DNA of 64,000 bases from assembly GCF_900221005.1 (NCBI RefSeq), contig NZ_OBQI01000001.1:372001-436000 (forward strand), given 5' to 3'. The notes under the pieces are model-generated. The model was given only the letters and a program-made list of their open reading frames with translations. It made no database searches and was not told the origin of the DNA. The stretch comes from Blastococcus aggregatus. GTDB taxonomy: Bacteria > Actinomycetota > Actinomycetes > Mycobacteriales > Geodermatophilaceae. Every line of letters begins with the position of its first letter. Position 1 is the stretch's first letter. The translations under genes and the position numbers were made by a program. Below, in pieces: positions 8,146-16,968 of this stretch.

Positions 8146-9126
8146 TCACTCGAAGTAGCGCCGCGGCGCCTCCACCAGCATCTGCCGGATCTGGTCCTCG
8201 GTGACGCCCCGCTCCCGCAGCATCGGGAGTACGTCGGTGCTGATGTGGGTGAAGTTCCAGTTCGGCGCGATCTGCTCCTTCGCGGCCTGGGCCTCGACGC
8301 CGGGGAAGTAGTCGATGTAGCAGCTCGCGTCGTGCGCCAGCACCATCTGCCCGGCGTAGCCCCGCTCGGCGAGCGCGACGATCGTGTCCACCCGGGAGGA
8401 CGTCGGGTTGTAGATGTCCAGGCCGAAGCGGTCCATGCCGAGCAGGCAACCAGCCTCGGCCAGCTCGCTCAGGTAGTCCAGGTCGTTGCTGTCGCCGGCG
8501 TGCCCGATGACCACCTTGCTCAGGTTCACGCCCTCGTCGCGGAACACCTGCAGCGCCATCAGTCCCGCCTGGTTGGCCACCGACGTGTGCACAGTGATCG
8601 GAGCACCGGTCGCGCGGTGCGTGGCCGAGCAGGCCCGGAGCGTGCGCTCCACCCCGGGGGTCAGCCCCTTGGCCTCGACCACGCACTTCAGGAACGCGGC
8701 CTTCACCCCGGTGCGGGAGATGCCGTCGGTCAGGTCGCGGGTGAAGTCGGAGACCATCGGGTCCGTCGGCAGGTCGAGCAGCAGACCCGGCCCCCGGTGC
8801 TCGTACTGGTGCGGCAGCTCGTCGTAGGTGTAGAGCCCGGTGGCCACGATGATGTTGAGGTCGGTCTGCTCCGCGACCCGCTGCACCCGCGGGATGTAGC
8901 GGCCCAGGCCCCACACGGTGGGGTCGAGGATCGTGTCGATCCCCAGCGCCTTCAGCTCGTCCAGCTTCGTGACGGCGTCCGCCACGCGCTCGTCCTCGTC
9001 CCACCAGTCGCCGTCGCCGTAGTTCTGCACGTGCTCGGTGGAGAGCACGAAGACGTGCTCGTGCATGAGGGTGGCCCCCATGTCGGCGGTGTCGATCGGG
9101 CCACGGACGGTCTCGACGGTGGGCAT
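8146..9126 (-). CDS. Phosphotriesterase family protein (PTE-like lactonase)
   Basis: This 326-residue amidohydrolase-superfamily protein carries the phosphotriesterase metal site. It shows the N-terminal HEH pair (residues 22-24), the probable carboxylated lysine in AAFLKC, His in ITVHTS, His in VIGHAGDS and the final Asp in LAHDAS. Relatives hydrolyse lactones (including acyl-homoserine lactones) or organophosphates. Directly upstream and co-oriented, 29 bases away, is an acyl-CoA ligase, suggesting that the hydroxy acid released from a lactone is activated next. ATG 9126 is preceded by GAAGGGA. The substrate is not determinable from sequence. Confidence 0.88.
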   Translation of the reverse strand: MPTVETVRGPIDTADMGATLMHEHVFVLSTEHVQNYGDGDWWDEDERVADAVTKLDELKALGIDTILDPTVWGLGRYIPRVQRVAEQTDLNIIVATGLYTYDELPHQYEHRGPGLLLDLPTDPMVSDFTRDLTDGISRTGVKAAFLKCVVEAKGLTPGVERTLRACSATHRATGAPITVHTSVANQAGLMALQVFRDEGVNLSKVVIGHAGDSNDLDYLSELAEAGCLLGMDRFGLDIYNPTSSRVDTIVALAERGYAGQMVLAHDASCYIDYFPGVEAQAAKEQIAPNWNFTHISTDVLPMLRERGVTEDQIRQMLVEAPRRYFE

Positions 9127-9155
9127 GGTTTCCCTTCGGTGGATGGACGGAACAG

Positions 9156-10652
9156 TCAGCGCACCGGCTGCCAGTCGGTGCCCTCGCGCAGCGAGGGCTT
9201 GAGCACCTTGCCGCCGGGGTTGCGCGGCAGCGGCTCGGTGCGGATGTCGACGAACTGCGGCACCTTGAAGTCGGCCAGGCGCTCCCGCGCGAAGGTGACC
9301 AGCTCCGCGGCCTCGAGGGTGCGACCGGGAAGGGGCACCACCACCGCGCCGACCTTCTCGCCCATCATCGAGTCGGCGACCCCGATGACCGCGACCTCGC
9401 CCACGGCCGGGTGCGCGGCGAGGGCGTTCTCCACCTCGACGCAGTACACGTTCTCGCCGCCGCGGTTGATCATGTCCTTCTTGCGGTCGACGACGTAGAC
9501 CCGCCCGTCGTCGTCGATGCGGGCCAGGTCCCCGCTGTGCAGCCAGCCGTCGACGAAGGTCTCCGCAGTCTGCTCGGGCTTGCGCCAGTAGCCGGCGACG
9601 ACGTGCGGGCCGCGGATGAGCAGCTCCCCCACCCCGCTGTCCGGGTCCGGGGAGTCGAGCCGGACGTCGACCACGGGTGCGGGGTAGCCGACGGAGTCCG
9701 CGTGCTCGGCGGCGTCCTCGTGCGGCAGGTAGGTCGAGACCGACGAGGTCTCCGTCAGCCCGAAGCCGTTGCCGACGCGGGCCGTCGGGAACGCCTGCTG
9801 GATGCGGTGCACCAGGTCGGGGGCGATCGGCGCACCGCCGTAGCTCAGCGAGACGACCGAGGAGGTGTCGACGTCGGCGAAGCCCGGCTGCTGGAGCGCC
9901 AGCCAGTAGATCGCCGGCACGGTGGTGAGGACGTCGACGCGCTCGTCCTCGATCGCCCGCAGGAACACGCTCACCTCGAACGCGGGCATGATCACCGACT
10001 TCCCGGCCAGCGCGGTGACCACGAGCAGCTGCGAGTTGCAGCCGGTGACGTGGAACAGCGGCACCGAGATCAGCGTGGTGCGCGGCTCACGGCCCAGGTC
10101 CAGGCAGCGCAGGCAGGTCTCGATGTTGGACAGGAAGTTCTCGTGGGTGGTCATCGCACCCTTGGGGAAGCCCGTCGTCCCGCTCGTGTAGAAGATCCCG
10201 GCCAGATCGGTGTGCTGCTGGTCGGTGGTCTCCAGCGGCTCGCCGTCCGGCAGCGGTGCGCCGGGCTCGCAGACGAAGACGGCGCCCGAGTCCTCGACGA
10301 CGTACCTCACCTCGGGCTCGGCGAAGCGGGTGTTCACCGGCACGACGACGCCGCCGGCGAGCAGCGTGCCCCAGAAGGCGTAGACCCAGTCGTTGCCGTT
10401 GGGCAGCCGGTTGGCGACCCGGTCGCCCGGCTGCACCCCGGCCGACCGCAGGCCGCCGGCGACGCGGGCGGCGCGGTCCCACAGCTGGCGGTAGGTCACC
10501 CGCTCGCCGCCGAGCTCGACCAGCGCCTCGCCGTCCGGACTGCGCTCGACCACCGTCCGGAGCATCTCGGTCAGGTTCCGCGGCAGGTCCCGGTAACGGC
10601 GGATGCCGTCCGTGCCCACCTCGATGCCGTCGCGATCGAAGGGGTACGGCAT
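9156..10652 (-). CDS. AMP-dependent acyl-CoA ligase (FadD-like)
   Basis: This 498-residue ANL-superfamily enzyme activates a carboxylic acid as acyl-AMP and then acyl-CoA. Motifs in order are the P-loop YTSGTTGFPKGA (about 170-181), the GFGLTETSS core, the hinge GDLARIDDDGRVYVVDRKKD and the C-terminal catalytic lysine in PRNPGGKVLK. The length is typical of medium or aromatic acyl ligases. The ATG at 10652 has GGAGGT about seven bases upstream. It is followed by the phosphotriesterase-like gene, probably in one transcript. The acid substrate is unknown. Confidence 0.9.
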   Translation of the reverse strand: MPYPFDRDGIEVGTDGIRRYRDLPRNLTEMLRTVVERSPDGEALVELGGERVTYRQLWDRAARVAGGLRSAGVQPGDRVANRLPNGNDWVYAFWGTLLAGGVVVPVNTRFAEPEVRYVVEDSGAVFVCEPGAPLPDGEPLETTDQQHTDLAGIFYTSGTTGFPKGAMTTHENFLSNIETCLRCLDLGREPRTTLISVPLFHVTGCNSQLLVVTALAGKSVIMPAFEVSVFLRAIEDERVDVLTTVPAIYWLALQQPGFADVDTSSVVSLSYGGAPIAPDLVHRIQQAFPTARVGNGFGLTETSSVSTYLPHEDAAEHADSVGYPAPVVDVRLDSPDPDSGVGELLIRGPHVVAGYWRKPEQTAETFVDGWLHSGDLARIDDDGRVYVVDRKKDMINRGGENVYCVEVENALAAHPAVGEVAVIGVADSMMGEKVGAVVVPLPGRTLEAAELVTFARERLADFKVPQFVDIRTEPLPRNPGGKVLKPSLREGTDWQPVR

Positions 10653-10884
10653 GCCGACCTCCGGGACGTCGTCGTCAAGCGCTGGTCAGCGGAGTCTGTC
10701 GCGGTGGTGGTCCCGCGTCCAGACGAGCGCCACCGGCTGCCTCCGGCCCCGGGTCGGCGGGCCCCGCACTCCGGGACCTCCGCCCCCTCCCGCCGGCCCG
10801 CGACGGAACTAGCGTGGTTCTCGGGCGTCGGGTAGCCGGCGTCCGGACGCCGGTCTCCGCGGCCGGCCTCCCTCGGGAGTCGTC
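10653..10884. other. Divergent intergenic region
   Basis: These 232 bases separate the acyl-CoA ligase (leftward) from a small membrane protein gene (rightward). TAGCGT at 10810-10815 is a plausible -10 element for the rightward gene, giving a leader of about 60 bases. The only other signal is the ligase ribosome binding site GGAGGT. No gene is seen. Confidence 0.5.
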
Positions 10885-11112
10885 ATGACCGTCCCCGTCG
10901 ATCGGCCGCCCGCCGCGGTCGAGCAGAACCCTCCCGCCGCCGAGCCCCCGGATCCGCCGGACCGGAGGACGACCGCCGAGAAGCTCGGCATCGAGGACCA
11001 CCTGGTGCTGCTGCTGGTCATCGTGGCGGCGGCCGTCGTGCTCGCCTTCACCGCCATGATCGTCCTCACCGCGCTGGGCGGCGGGACCGACTACGTGCCC
11101 TGGAACGACTGA
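10885..11112 (+). CDS. Small single-pass membrane protein, unknown function
   Basis: This 75-residue protein has a proline-rich cytoplasmic N-terminus (about 30 residues), a basic/acidic hinge (TTAEKLGIEDH), one strong transmembrane helix (LVLLLVIVAAAVVLAFTAMI) and a short tail ending YVPWND. ATG 10885 follows CGGGAG at a suitable distance. It is transcribed away from the acyl-CoA ligase and stands alone. I recognise no family; coding use is supported by GC-rich third positions and the clean hydrophobic segment. Confidence 0.7.
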   Translation: MTVPVDRPPAAVEQNPPAAEPPDPPDRRTTAEKLGIEDHLVLLLVIVAAAVVLAFTAMIVLTALGGGTDYVPWND

Positions 11113-11194
11113 CCCGATCAGGCGCCGGCAGCGGCGACCAGCAGCAGCGAGGCGTCCGCGAGCTCCAGCGGCCGGGCGACCAGCGCTGCGCCGT

Positions 11195-11662
11195 TCAGCC
11201 GGCGGACTCCGCGATCCGCCGGATCGCCTCGAGCGTCGCCGGGATGCCCTCGTGAGCGGCGCGCGTCCGGTCGGCGATCTGCTCCTCGGCGGCCTCGCCG
11301 TACAGCGTGTGGAAGAGGGCGATCCCGTCGGGCAGGAACTCCCACGACTCGGTCAGCCGCGTGCCCTCGTCGACCGGCTCCATGCGGAACGCCCAGCGCA
11401 CGTACGTGCCGCCGACCATCCAGGCGAACTCCCGGCCCCGGTCGGCGGCGATCACCTCGCTTCGGGTCTCCCAGGTACGCCCGGGCACCTCGTTGCGGCC
11501 GGTGAACCAGGCGCCGACGCGCGCGGAGCCGCCGTCGTCCCACCAGCACGCGCGGCAGACGGGACTCCACTCACCGGTGCGGGTCACGTCCGAGACGAGG
11601 TCGTACACCGCCTCCGGCGTGGCTCGGACGACGACGGACGACGAGTGCGTGCGGTTGTCCAC
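11195..11662 (-). CDS. SRPBCC-fold (polyketide cyclase/START-like) protein
   Basis: With GTG 11662 this is a 155-residue protein that begins with the typical strand and ATPEAVYDLVSDVTRTGEWSP helix of the SRPBCC superfamily. Conserved features continue in FAWMVGGTYVRWAF and RLTESWEF. The family forms a deep hydrophobic ligand pocket; the ligand here is unknown. GAGGA lies seven bases before GTG 11662 but only four before GTG 11665, hence the choice. At least three other SRPBCC genes occur in this window (24562, 26553, 52516). It is divergent from the small basic protein gene at 11735. Confidence 0.82.
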   Translation of the reverse strand: MDNRTHSSSVVVRATPEAVYDLVSDVTRTGEWSPVCRACWWDDGGSARVGAWFTGRNEVPGRTWETRSEVIAADRGREFAWMVGGTYVRWAFRMEPVDEGTRLTESWEFLPDGIALFHTLYGEAAEEQIADRTRAAHEGIPATLEAIRRIAESAG

Positions 11663-11734
11663 CACGACATCCTCGCAACCGCGTAGCGTCGCGGCACGGA
11701 GCCGTCCAGGCTTCCGACGAGCGGAGCGCACGCC

Positions 11735-11875
11735 ATGGGTGACAAGTCCCCGAAGCAGTCATCGACGAAGAAGCCCGCCGGGAAGACCATCAAGGAGAAG
11801 CGCCAGGAGAAGCGGTCGGCGGCCGACACGTCGTCGCAGATGGACAACCTGACGCACGGCACCAAGAAGCACTGA
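11735..11875 (+). CDS. 46-residue Lys-rich protein of the MGDKSPK type
   Basis: The peptide begins MGDKSPKQSSTKKPAGK and ends NLTHGTKKH, with about a quarter of its residues Lys. Very short, charged, disordered proteins starting MGDKSPK are widespread in actinobacteria with unknown function. ATG 11735 has GCGGAG nine bases upstream, and a TAGCGT hexamer (11684-11689) could serve as -10. It is divergent from the SRPBCC gene. Coding status rests on the conserved N-terminus and ribosome binding site. Confidence 0.7.
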   Translation: MGDKSPKQSSTKKPAGKTIKEKRQEKRSAADTSSQMDNLTHGTKKH

Positions 11876-11923
11876 CCCGCTGAGCACCGGTGCGGCGCCG
11901 CTCCGCGCGCCGCACCGCCCGGG

Positions 11924-12334
11924 TCAGGACGGCCGCCTGCCGTCCGAGCGGATCAGCACGTTCCCGTGCTCGTCCTCCACCGTGTAGTGGATCGTCTGCG
12001 CCCGGATCCGGCCGCTCTCGATCAGGTAGGAGTCCGCGCCGTCGCGGATCCGGTACGGGCCCTCGTCGACCGTCCACTCGAGGAAGCCCATCCGGCCCTC
12101 GACGAGCCAGGTGACGTACGTCCACCGCCCGCTGGGGATCTCCGTCATCAGCTGGCGGGCCAGCTCGCGCACTCCACCGATGCCGTGGAACACCCCGCGA
12201 CCGGTGAGGACGACGACGTCCTCCCCCACGTTGCGGGCGAGATCCGCCTCGAACCCGTCCGGTAGAGCGGCCAGCCGCAGGTGGTCCTCGAGCACTTCCC
12301 GCGGACTGCGCTCGGTCAGGTCCTGATCGGTCAT
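11924..12334 (-). CDS. SnoaL-like / NTF2-fold protein
   Basis: This 136-residue alpha+beta-barrel protein has DHLRLAALPDGFEADLARN, VLTGRGVFHGIGGVRELARQ, MGFLEWTVDEGPYRI and an ending with IHYTVEDEHG, the pattern of SnoaL-like ketosteroid-isomerase folds. Members are enzymes or ligand-binding proteins; nothing here fixes the substrate. ATG 12334 is preceded by GGGAGG. A decayed second copy lies at 4095-4246, so the genome once carried, or acquired, a paralogue. It stands alone between the Lys-rich protein and a ThDP enzyme. Confidence 0.8.
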   Translation of the reverse strand: MTDQDLTERSPREVLEDHLRLAALPDGFEADLARNVGEDVVVLTGRGVFHGIGGVRELARQLMTEIPSGRWTYVTWLVEGRMGFLEWTVDEGPYRIRDGADSYLIESGRIRAQTIHYTVEDEHGNVLIRSDGRRPS

Positions 12335-12415
12335 GACGGCCTCCCGGAGTCGGAGCGGCTCGATCGTCCCCCTCCGCGGCCCGCCCGGGAACCGGTGCCG
12401 TCCCGGCGCGCCGGA

Positions 12416-13966
12416 CTACCGCAGGGTGGCGACGACGACGTGCGGCCCGGGCTCGGCGAGCGCGGCCCGCACCTGGTCGGCCAGCTCCTCGGCGGTGGTG
12501 GCCCGCGTGGCCGGCACGCCCATGCCCTGCGCGATCGACACGAAGTCCAGCGCGGGGCCGGTCAGGTCGAGCAGCTTGCGGGCGCGCTCGCCGTCGCTGG
12601 CCGCGCCCACCCGGGTGAGCTCGTGCTCGAGGATCGCGTACGAGCCGTTGTCGCAGATGATCGTGGTGATGTTCGCCTGCTCGCGGGCGTAGCTCCACAG
12701 CGCCTGGATCGTGTACATCGCGCTGCCGTCGGCCTGGATGCCGATCACCGGCCGGTCGGGGCAGGCCACGGCCGCACCGAGGGCCATGGGCAGCCCGTCG
12801 CCGATCGCGCCGCCGGTCAGCGACAGCCAGTCGTGCCGCGGGCCGGCCGAGGTCATCTCGGTGAGGCCCGCCCCCGAGGTCAGCGCCTCGTCGACGACGA
12901 TCGCGTTCTCCGGCAGCAACGCACCGACCACCGCCGCCATCGACCGCGGGTTCAGCTTGCCGCTGGGCAGCTCGGGGGTCTCGCGCTCCATGACCTCGGG
13001 CTCGGCACCGGGTGCGGCCAGCTCGGCCAGCGCCTCGAGTGCCGCGACGCCGTTCTCCCCCGGCTGGCTCAGCACGTGCACCGTGCAGTCGTCCGGCACC
13101 GGGTGGCCGGGCAGGCCGGGATAGGCGAAGAAGTGCACAGGGGCCGTCGCCCCGGCCAGGACGAGGTGCTTCGTGCCCTTGAGCGCCGCCATCGCCATCT
13201 CCGGCGGGTAGGGCAGGCGGTGCAGGTCGGGCAGCCCCGCGCCGCGGGCGGTGCGCGCGGGGAAGGTCTCGGCGACCAGGCGCACCCCGGTGCCGGCGGC
13301 GACCCGCGCCGCGGCCAGCTGGCCCTCGGGGGACGCCATGACGTCACCGCCCAGGAAGATCACCGTCTCCGCACCGGTCAGGACCTCGGCGATCCCCTCG
13401 ATCAGCGACGGCGCGGCGTGCGGCCGCGGCCGGACGTTCAGCGGGGTGGCGGGCTCGGCGCCCTCCTCCCACGACACGTCGGCCGGCAGGATCAGCGTGG
13501 CGACGCCGGTCTTCTTGGCCATCGCGACGGCTTCGGCGGCATCGCCGGCCACGTCGGCCGGGGACAGCGACCGGCGGACCCAGCCGGAGACGGTGCCCGC
13601 GATGGCGTCGATGTCGGACTCCAGCGGAGCGTCCAGGCGCTTGTGCGAGCGGGCGTGGTCACCGACCACGTTGACCAGCGGCGCCCGGCCGCGGCGGGCG
13701 TTGTGCAGGTTGGCCAGCCCGTTGCCCAGGCCGGGGCCGAGGTGCAGCAGGGTGGCTGCCGGGCGGCCGGCCATCCGCGCGTAGCCGTCGGCGGCACCGG
13801 TGGCGACGCCCTCGAAGAGGGTCAGCACGGCGCGCATCTCGGGCACGTCGTCCAGCGCCGCGACGAAGTGCATCTCGGAGGTGCCCGGGTTCGAGAAGCA
13901 GACGTCCACGCCCGCGTCGACCAGGGTCCGGATCAGTGCCTGTGCGCCGTTCACGTCTCCGACCAT
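12416..13966 (-). CDS. Thiamine-diphosphate-dependent enzyme, acetolactate synthase/benzoylformate decarboxylase-like
   Basis: This 516-residue enzyme has the three-domain POX/ALS architecture. The N-terminal Pyr domain has the catalytic-type Glu in FEGVATGAADGYARMAGRP. The middle domain carries VIFLGGDVM. The C-terminal PP domain binds ThDP-Mg through ADGSAMYTIQALWSY...CDNGSYAILEHEL, with ADG instead of GDG at the motif start. No ilvN-like regulatory subunit gene follows, and it resembles stand-alone MdlC-type 2-keto acid decarboxylases more than biosynthetic ALS. ATG 13966 was chosen because family similarity starts with NGAQALIRTLVDAGV. It is probably monocistronic; the substrate is unknown. 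Confidence 0.85.
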   Translation of the reverse strand: MVGDVNGAQALIRTLVDAGVDVCFSNPGTSEMHFVAALDDVPEMRAVLTLFEGVATGAADGYARMAGRPAATLLHLGPGLGNGLANLHNARRGRAPLVNVVGDHARSHKRLDAPLESDIDAIAGTVSGWVRRSLSPADVAGDAAEAVAMAKKTGVATLILPADVSWEEGAEPATPLNVRPRPHAAPSLIEGIAEVLTGAETVIFLGGDVMASPEGQLAAARVAAGTGVRLVAETFPARTARGAGLPDLHRLPYPPEMAMAALKGTKHLVLAGATAPVHFFAYPGLPGHPVPDDCTVHVLSQPGENGVAALEALAELAAPGAEPEVMERETPELPSGKLNPRSMAAVVGALLPENAIVVDEALTSGAGLTEMTSAGPRHDWLSLTGGAIGDGLPMALGAAVACPDRPVIGIQADGSAMYTIQALWSYAREQANITTIICDNGSYAILEHELTRVGAASDGERARKLLDLTGPALDFVSIAQGMGVPATRATTAEELADQVRAALAEPGPHVVVATLR

Positions 13967-14003
13967 GGCACGCGTCACATCCGCCGGCCACACCGGGGGC
14001 TGG

Positions 14004-14231
14004 TCAGTCCGGCCGCTCGCCGGTGCGCCGGCGCGCCTCCACCAGGCTGCCCACCGCGACGACGGCCAGCGCGACACCCGCGCCGGCCAGGGCGACGCGC
14101 GAGGAGTCCCCGATCCGGATGAGCAGGTAGATCATCAGCGGGAGGACGACCGGCAGCAGCATCAGCGCCCGCTGCCGGAGGCCGGGCACGGGCCGCGCGC
14201 CGGAGGACGGGGAGTCGGGCACGGCGCTCAT
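14004..14231 (-). CDS. Small two-helix membrane protein
   Basis: This is a 75-residue protein with a disordered N-terminus (SAVPDSPSSGARPVPG), two transmembrane helices (ALMLLPVVLPLMIYLLI and VALAGAGVALAVVAVGSLV) and a basic C-terminus. ATG 14231 has GAGG almost abutting and GGGGAG about 17 bases upstream, so initiation is not ideal. Its divergent neighbour is another small membrane protein. No family is recognised. Confidence 0.6.
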   Translation of the reverse strand: MSAVPDSPSSGARPVPGLRQRALMLLPVVLPLMIYLLIRIGDSSRVALAGAGVALAVVAVGSLVEARRRTGERPD

Positions 14232-14282
14232 CCTCGCACCGGCAGACTCCCCGTGACCGACACCGACCGAGGAGAGCGACCC

Positions 14283-14681
14283 ATGGCCGACGCCACGACC
14301 ACCACCGCAGCCCGCCGCGCCCACCCCGCGCACAGCGCCCTGGTGGGCCTCGCCTCCCTCGGCGTGCTGCTGCAGGGCGTGTGGGCCGGGCTGTTCATGG
14401 GCGGCTCGGACGACTACGGCACCTGGGCGAGCGTGCACCAGCACGGTGGCGAGGCGACCGTGCTGCTGGCCTTCCTCGCCACCGTCGCGGCCTTCGTCTG
14501 GCTGCGCGGCAACCGACCCGTCCTGATCGGCACCACGCTGCTGTTCGTCCTGCTGGTGATCGAGCTGCTGCTGGGCATGGCCATCGACGGCACGCGGACG
14601 GCGGTCGTCGTCCACGTCCCGCTGGCCATGCTGCTGCTGGCCCTGGCGGTCTGGCTGCCGACCGCCGCCCGGCGGGCCTGA
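14283..14681 (+). CDS. Four-helix membrane protein, unknown function
   Basis: This 132-residue protein has four predicted helices (about 20-42, 58-76, 80-102 and 107-126) and short loops; the first loop contains GGSDDYGTWASVHQHGG. Conserved His residues in HQHGG and VVVHVPLA are reminiscent of small haem- or quinone-linked membrane proteins, but that is only a resemblance. GAGGAGAG lies upstream of ATG 14283. It converges with the quinone oxidoreductase gene, three bases from its stop. Confidence 0.72.
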   Translation: MADATTTTAARRAHPAHSALVGLASLGVLLQGVWAGLFMGGSDDYGTWASVHQHGGEATVLLAFLATVAAFVWLRGNRPVLIGTTLLFVLLVIELLLGMAIDGTRTAVVVHVPLAMLLLALAVWLPTAARRA

Positions 14682-14684
14682 CCG

Positions 14685-15623
14685 CTAGAAGGTCAGCACC
14701 AGCCGGCCGCGGACCCCGCCGGCCTCGAGCATCCGGTGCGCCTCGGCGGCCTGCTCGGCGGGGAAGGTCTGCGCCACCCGCAGGGTCACCGCGCCGTCCT
14801 CCACCAGCTGCCGCAGGCCGTCGAGCGCCGCGCGGTCCTCGGCGATCTTGCGCACCAGGGTGGGGAAGAACCGCAGGTCCTCGCGCGACCCGTCGCCCTT
14901 GTAGCCGCGCACGGTGGCCACGGCGCCGCCGTCCTTCACCGCGGGCAGCACCAGCGCGTCCTGCACCGAGCCGTCGGCCAGGCCGTCGACGCCCTCGGGA
15001 TAGTGCTCGCGGATGCGGTCGGCGACGTCGTCCCCCCGGCGGACGACGACGTCGGCGCCGAGGTCGCGGACCAGCTGCTCGTCGGCCTCGGAGGCGTCGG
15101 CGATGACGGTGAGCCCCTCGGCCTTGGCCAGCTGGATCACGTAGCCGCCGTACGAGCCGGCCGCGCCGGTCACCGCGAGCACCTGGCCGCGCTGGAGGCC
15201 CATCAGGTTCAGCGACAGGCGCGCGGTCAGCCCGTTCATCGGCAGCGTCGCCGCGGCCACGGCGTCGACGCCCTTCGGCGCGCGGACGACGGAGTCGCCG
15301 GGCAGCACCTTGTCCTCCCGGTAGCCGCCGTACGGCCCGAAGGGGACGACGATGCCCATCGCGAGGTCGCCCACCTCGAGGTGGTCGACCCCCTCCCCCA
15401 CCTCGGAGACGACGCCCGCGACGTCCATCCCGGGCACCCACGGCGGGGTCTTCACCGGGTCGCGGCCGGCGTAGACCCCGGACCGCGCGTAGGTGTCGGT
15501 CGGGTTCACCGTGGCGGCCTGGACCTGCAGCCGTACCTGACCCGGGCCCAGCGGCTCGGCCTCGACGTCGACGATGTGGAGGGCCTCGGGCCCACCGAAC
15601 TCGGTCACTCCAGCTGCGCGCAT
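14685..15623 (-). CDS. NADPH:quinone oxidoreductase-like MDR family protein
   Basis: This 312-residue medium-chain reductase has a GroES-like N-domain (MRAAGVTEFGGPEAL, VNPTDTYARSGVY, PGMDVAGVV) and a Rossmann domain with VTGAAGSYGGYVIQLAK. The zinc ligands of alcohol dehydrogenases are absent, as in zeta-crystallin/QOR enzymes, which reduce quinones or enones with NADPH. ATG 15623 is preceded by AGGAGG. A strong hairpin lies between this gene and the acyl-CoA dehydrogenase upstream, so it is probably transcribed on its own. Confidence 0.88.
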   Translation of the reverse strand: MRAAGVTEFGGPEALHIVDVEAEPLGPGQVRLQVQAATVNPTDTYARSGVYAGRDPVKTPPWVPGMDVAGVVSEVGEGVDHLEVGDLAMGIVVPFGPYGGYREDKVLPGDSVVRAPKGVDAVAAATLPMNGLTARLSLNLMGLQRGQVLAVTGAAGSYGGYVIQLAKAEGLTVIADASEADEQLVRDLGADVVVRRGDDVADRIREHYPEGVDGLADGSVQDALVLPAVKDGGAVATVRGYKGDGSREDLRFFPTLVRKIAEDRAALDGLRQLVEDGAVTLRVAQTFPAEQAAEAHRMLEAGGVRGRLVLTF

Positions 15624-15654
15624 GCCTCCTGACTACACCACCCCCGGACGCACC

Positions 15655-15689
15655 GCGGCCCCCGTCCCGGAGATCGGGACGGGGGCCGC
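15655..15689 (-). terminator. Perfect 14-bp hairpin terminator of the acyl-CoA dehydrogenase gene
   Basis: Arms GCGGCCCCCGTCCC (15655-15668) and GGGACGGGGGCCGC (15676-15689) pair perfectly around a 7-base loop. The hairpin begins 12 bases past the stop of the leftward acyl-CoA dehydrogenase gene. The GC-rich stem without a U-tract is typical of actinobacterial intrinsic terminators. Confidence 0.75.
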
Positions 15690-15701
15690 AGGTCAGCGGG
15701 G

Positions 15702-16901
15702 TCAGCCCTTGAGCTTGTACTCCTTGAGCAGGCCGCGGCTGATGATCGTCTTCTGGATCTCGCTGGTGCCCTCGCCGATGAGCAGGAACGGCGCCTCGCG
15801 CATGAGGCGCTCGATCTCGTACTCCTTGGAGTAGCCGTAGCCGCCGTGGATGCGGAAGGACTGCGTGGTGACCTCGGCGCAGTACTCGCTGGCGAGGGTC
15901 TTGGCCATGCCCGACTCGACGTCGCTGCGCTTGCCGGCGTCCTTGAGCCGGGCCGCGTTCACCATCATCAGGTGGGCGGCCTCGACCTTGATCGCCATCT
16001 CGGCGAGCTGGAAGGCGATCGCCTGGTGCTGGGCGATCGGCTTGCCGAAGGTCTCGCGCTGCTGGGCGTAGGCGATGGCGAGCTCGAAGGCGCGGATGGA
16101 GATGCCGCAGGCGCGCGCCGCCACGTTGACCCGGCCGACCTCGACGCCGTCCATCATGTGGGCGAAGCCCTTGCCCGGGACGCCACCGAGGATCTCGGAG
16201 GCCTTGGCCGCGTAGCCGTCGAACACCAGCTCGGTGGTGTCGACGCCCTTGTAGCCCATCTTGTCGATCTTGCCCGGGATGGTGAGTCCGGGCTTGACCT
16301 CGCCGAAACCGGCCGGCTTCTCGATGAGGAACGTGGTCAGGTTCTCGTGCGCGCGCTCGGCGCCCTCGTCGGTGCGCACGAGAGCGGCGACCAGGGTGGA
16401 GCTGCCGCCGTTGGTCAGCCACATCTTCTGGCCGTTGATCGTGTAGTCGCCGTCGGCGTTCTTCGTCGCCTTGGTGCGGATCGCGGCGACGTCGGAACCC
16501 AGGCCGGGCTCGGACATCGAGAACGCGCCACGGACCTCGCCGGTCGCCATGCGCGGGAGGTAGTACTCCTTCTGCTCCTGCGTGCCGTGCTGGCGCAGCA
16601 GGTAGGCCACGATGAAGTGCGTGTTGATGACGCCGGAGACGCTCATCCAGCCGCGGGCGATCTCCTCGACCACCAGCGCGTAGGTCAGCAGCGACTCGCC
16701 GAGACCGCCGTACTCCTCGGGGATCATCAGGCCGAAGATGCCGAGCTCCTTGAGCCCGTCGACGATCTGCTGCGGGTAGATGTCGCCGTGCTCGAGCTCC
16801 TGCGCGTGCGGGATGATCTCGCGGTCGACGAAGCTCCGCACCGTCGACAGGATCTCGCGCTGGATGTCGGTCAGGTCCGCGGTCTGGGCCAAGCGGGTCA
16901 T
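15702..16901 (-). CDS. Acyl-CoA dehydrogenase
   Basis: This 399-residue FAD enzyme oxidises acyl-CoA to trans-2-enoyl-CoA. It shows FSMSEPGLGSDVAAIRTKA and WLTNGGSS (FAD/substrate contacts), the QRETFGKPIAQHQAIAFQLA helix and the C-terminal catalytic Glu in LIGEGTSEIQKTII at the MCAD position. The electron acceptor would be ETF. ATG 16901 follows GGAGGAG at ideal spacing. Bounded by a hairpin terminator, it seems monocistronic. The acyl chain specificity cannot be told from sequence. Confidence 0.93.
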   Translation of the reverse strand: MTRLAQTADLTDIQREILSTVRSFVDREIIPHAQELEHGDIYPQQIVDGLKELGIFGLMIPEEYGGLGESLLTYALVVEEIARGWMSVSGVINTHFIVAYLLRQHGTQEQKEYYLPRMATGEVRGAFSMSEPGLGSDVAAIRTKATKNADGDYTINGQKMWLTNGGSSTLVAALVRTDEGAERAHENLTTFLIEKPAGFGEVKPGLTIPGKIDKMGYKGVDTTELVFDGYAAKASEILGGVPGKGFAHMMDGVEVGRVNVAARACGISIRAFELAIAYAQQRETFGKPIAQHQAIAFQLAEMAIKVEAAHLMMVNAARLKDAGKRSDVESGMAKTLASEYCAEVTTQSFRIHGGYGYSKEYEIERLMREAPFLLIGEGTSEIQKTIISRGLLKEYKLKG

Positions 16902-16968
16902 CGGTCTCCTCCGGGGACTCCGGTGTCCATAGTCAGCGGAAAGTATGTGCTACCCCCGGCGAGCACCT

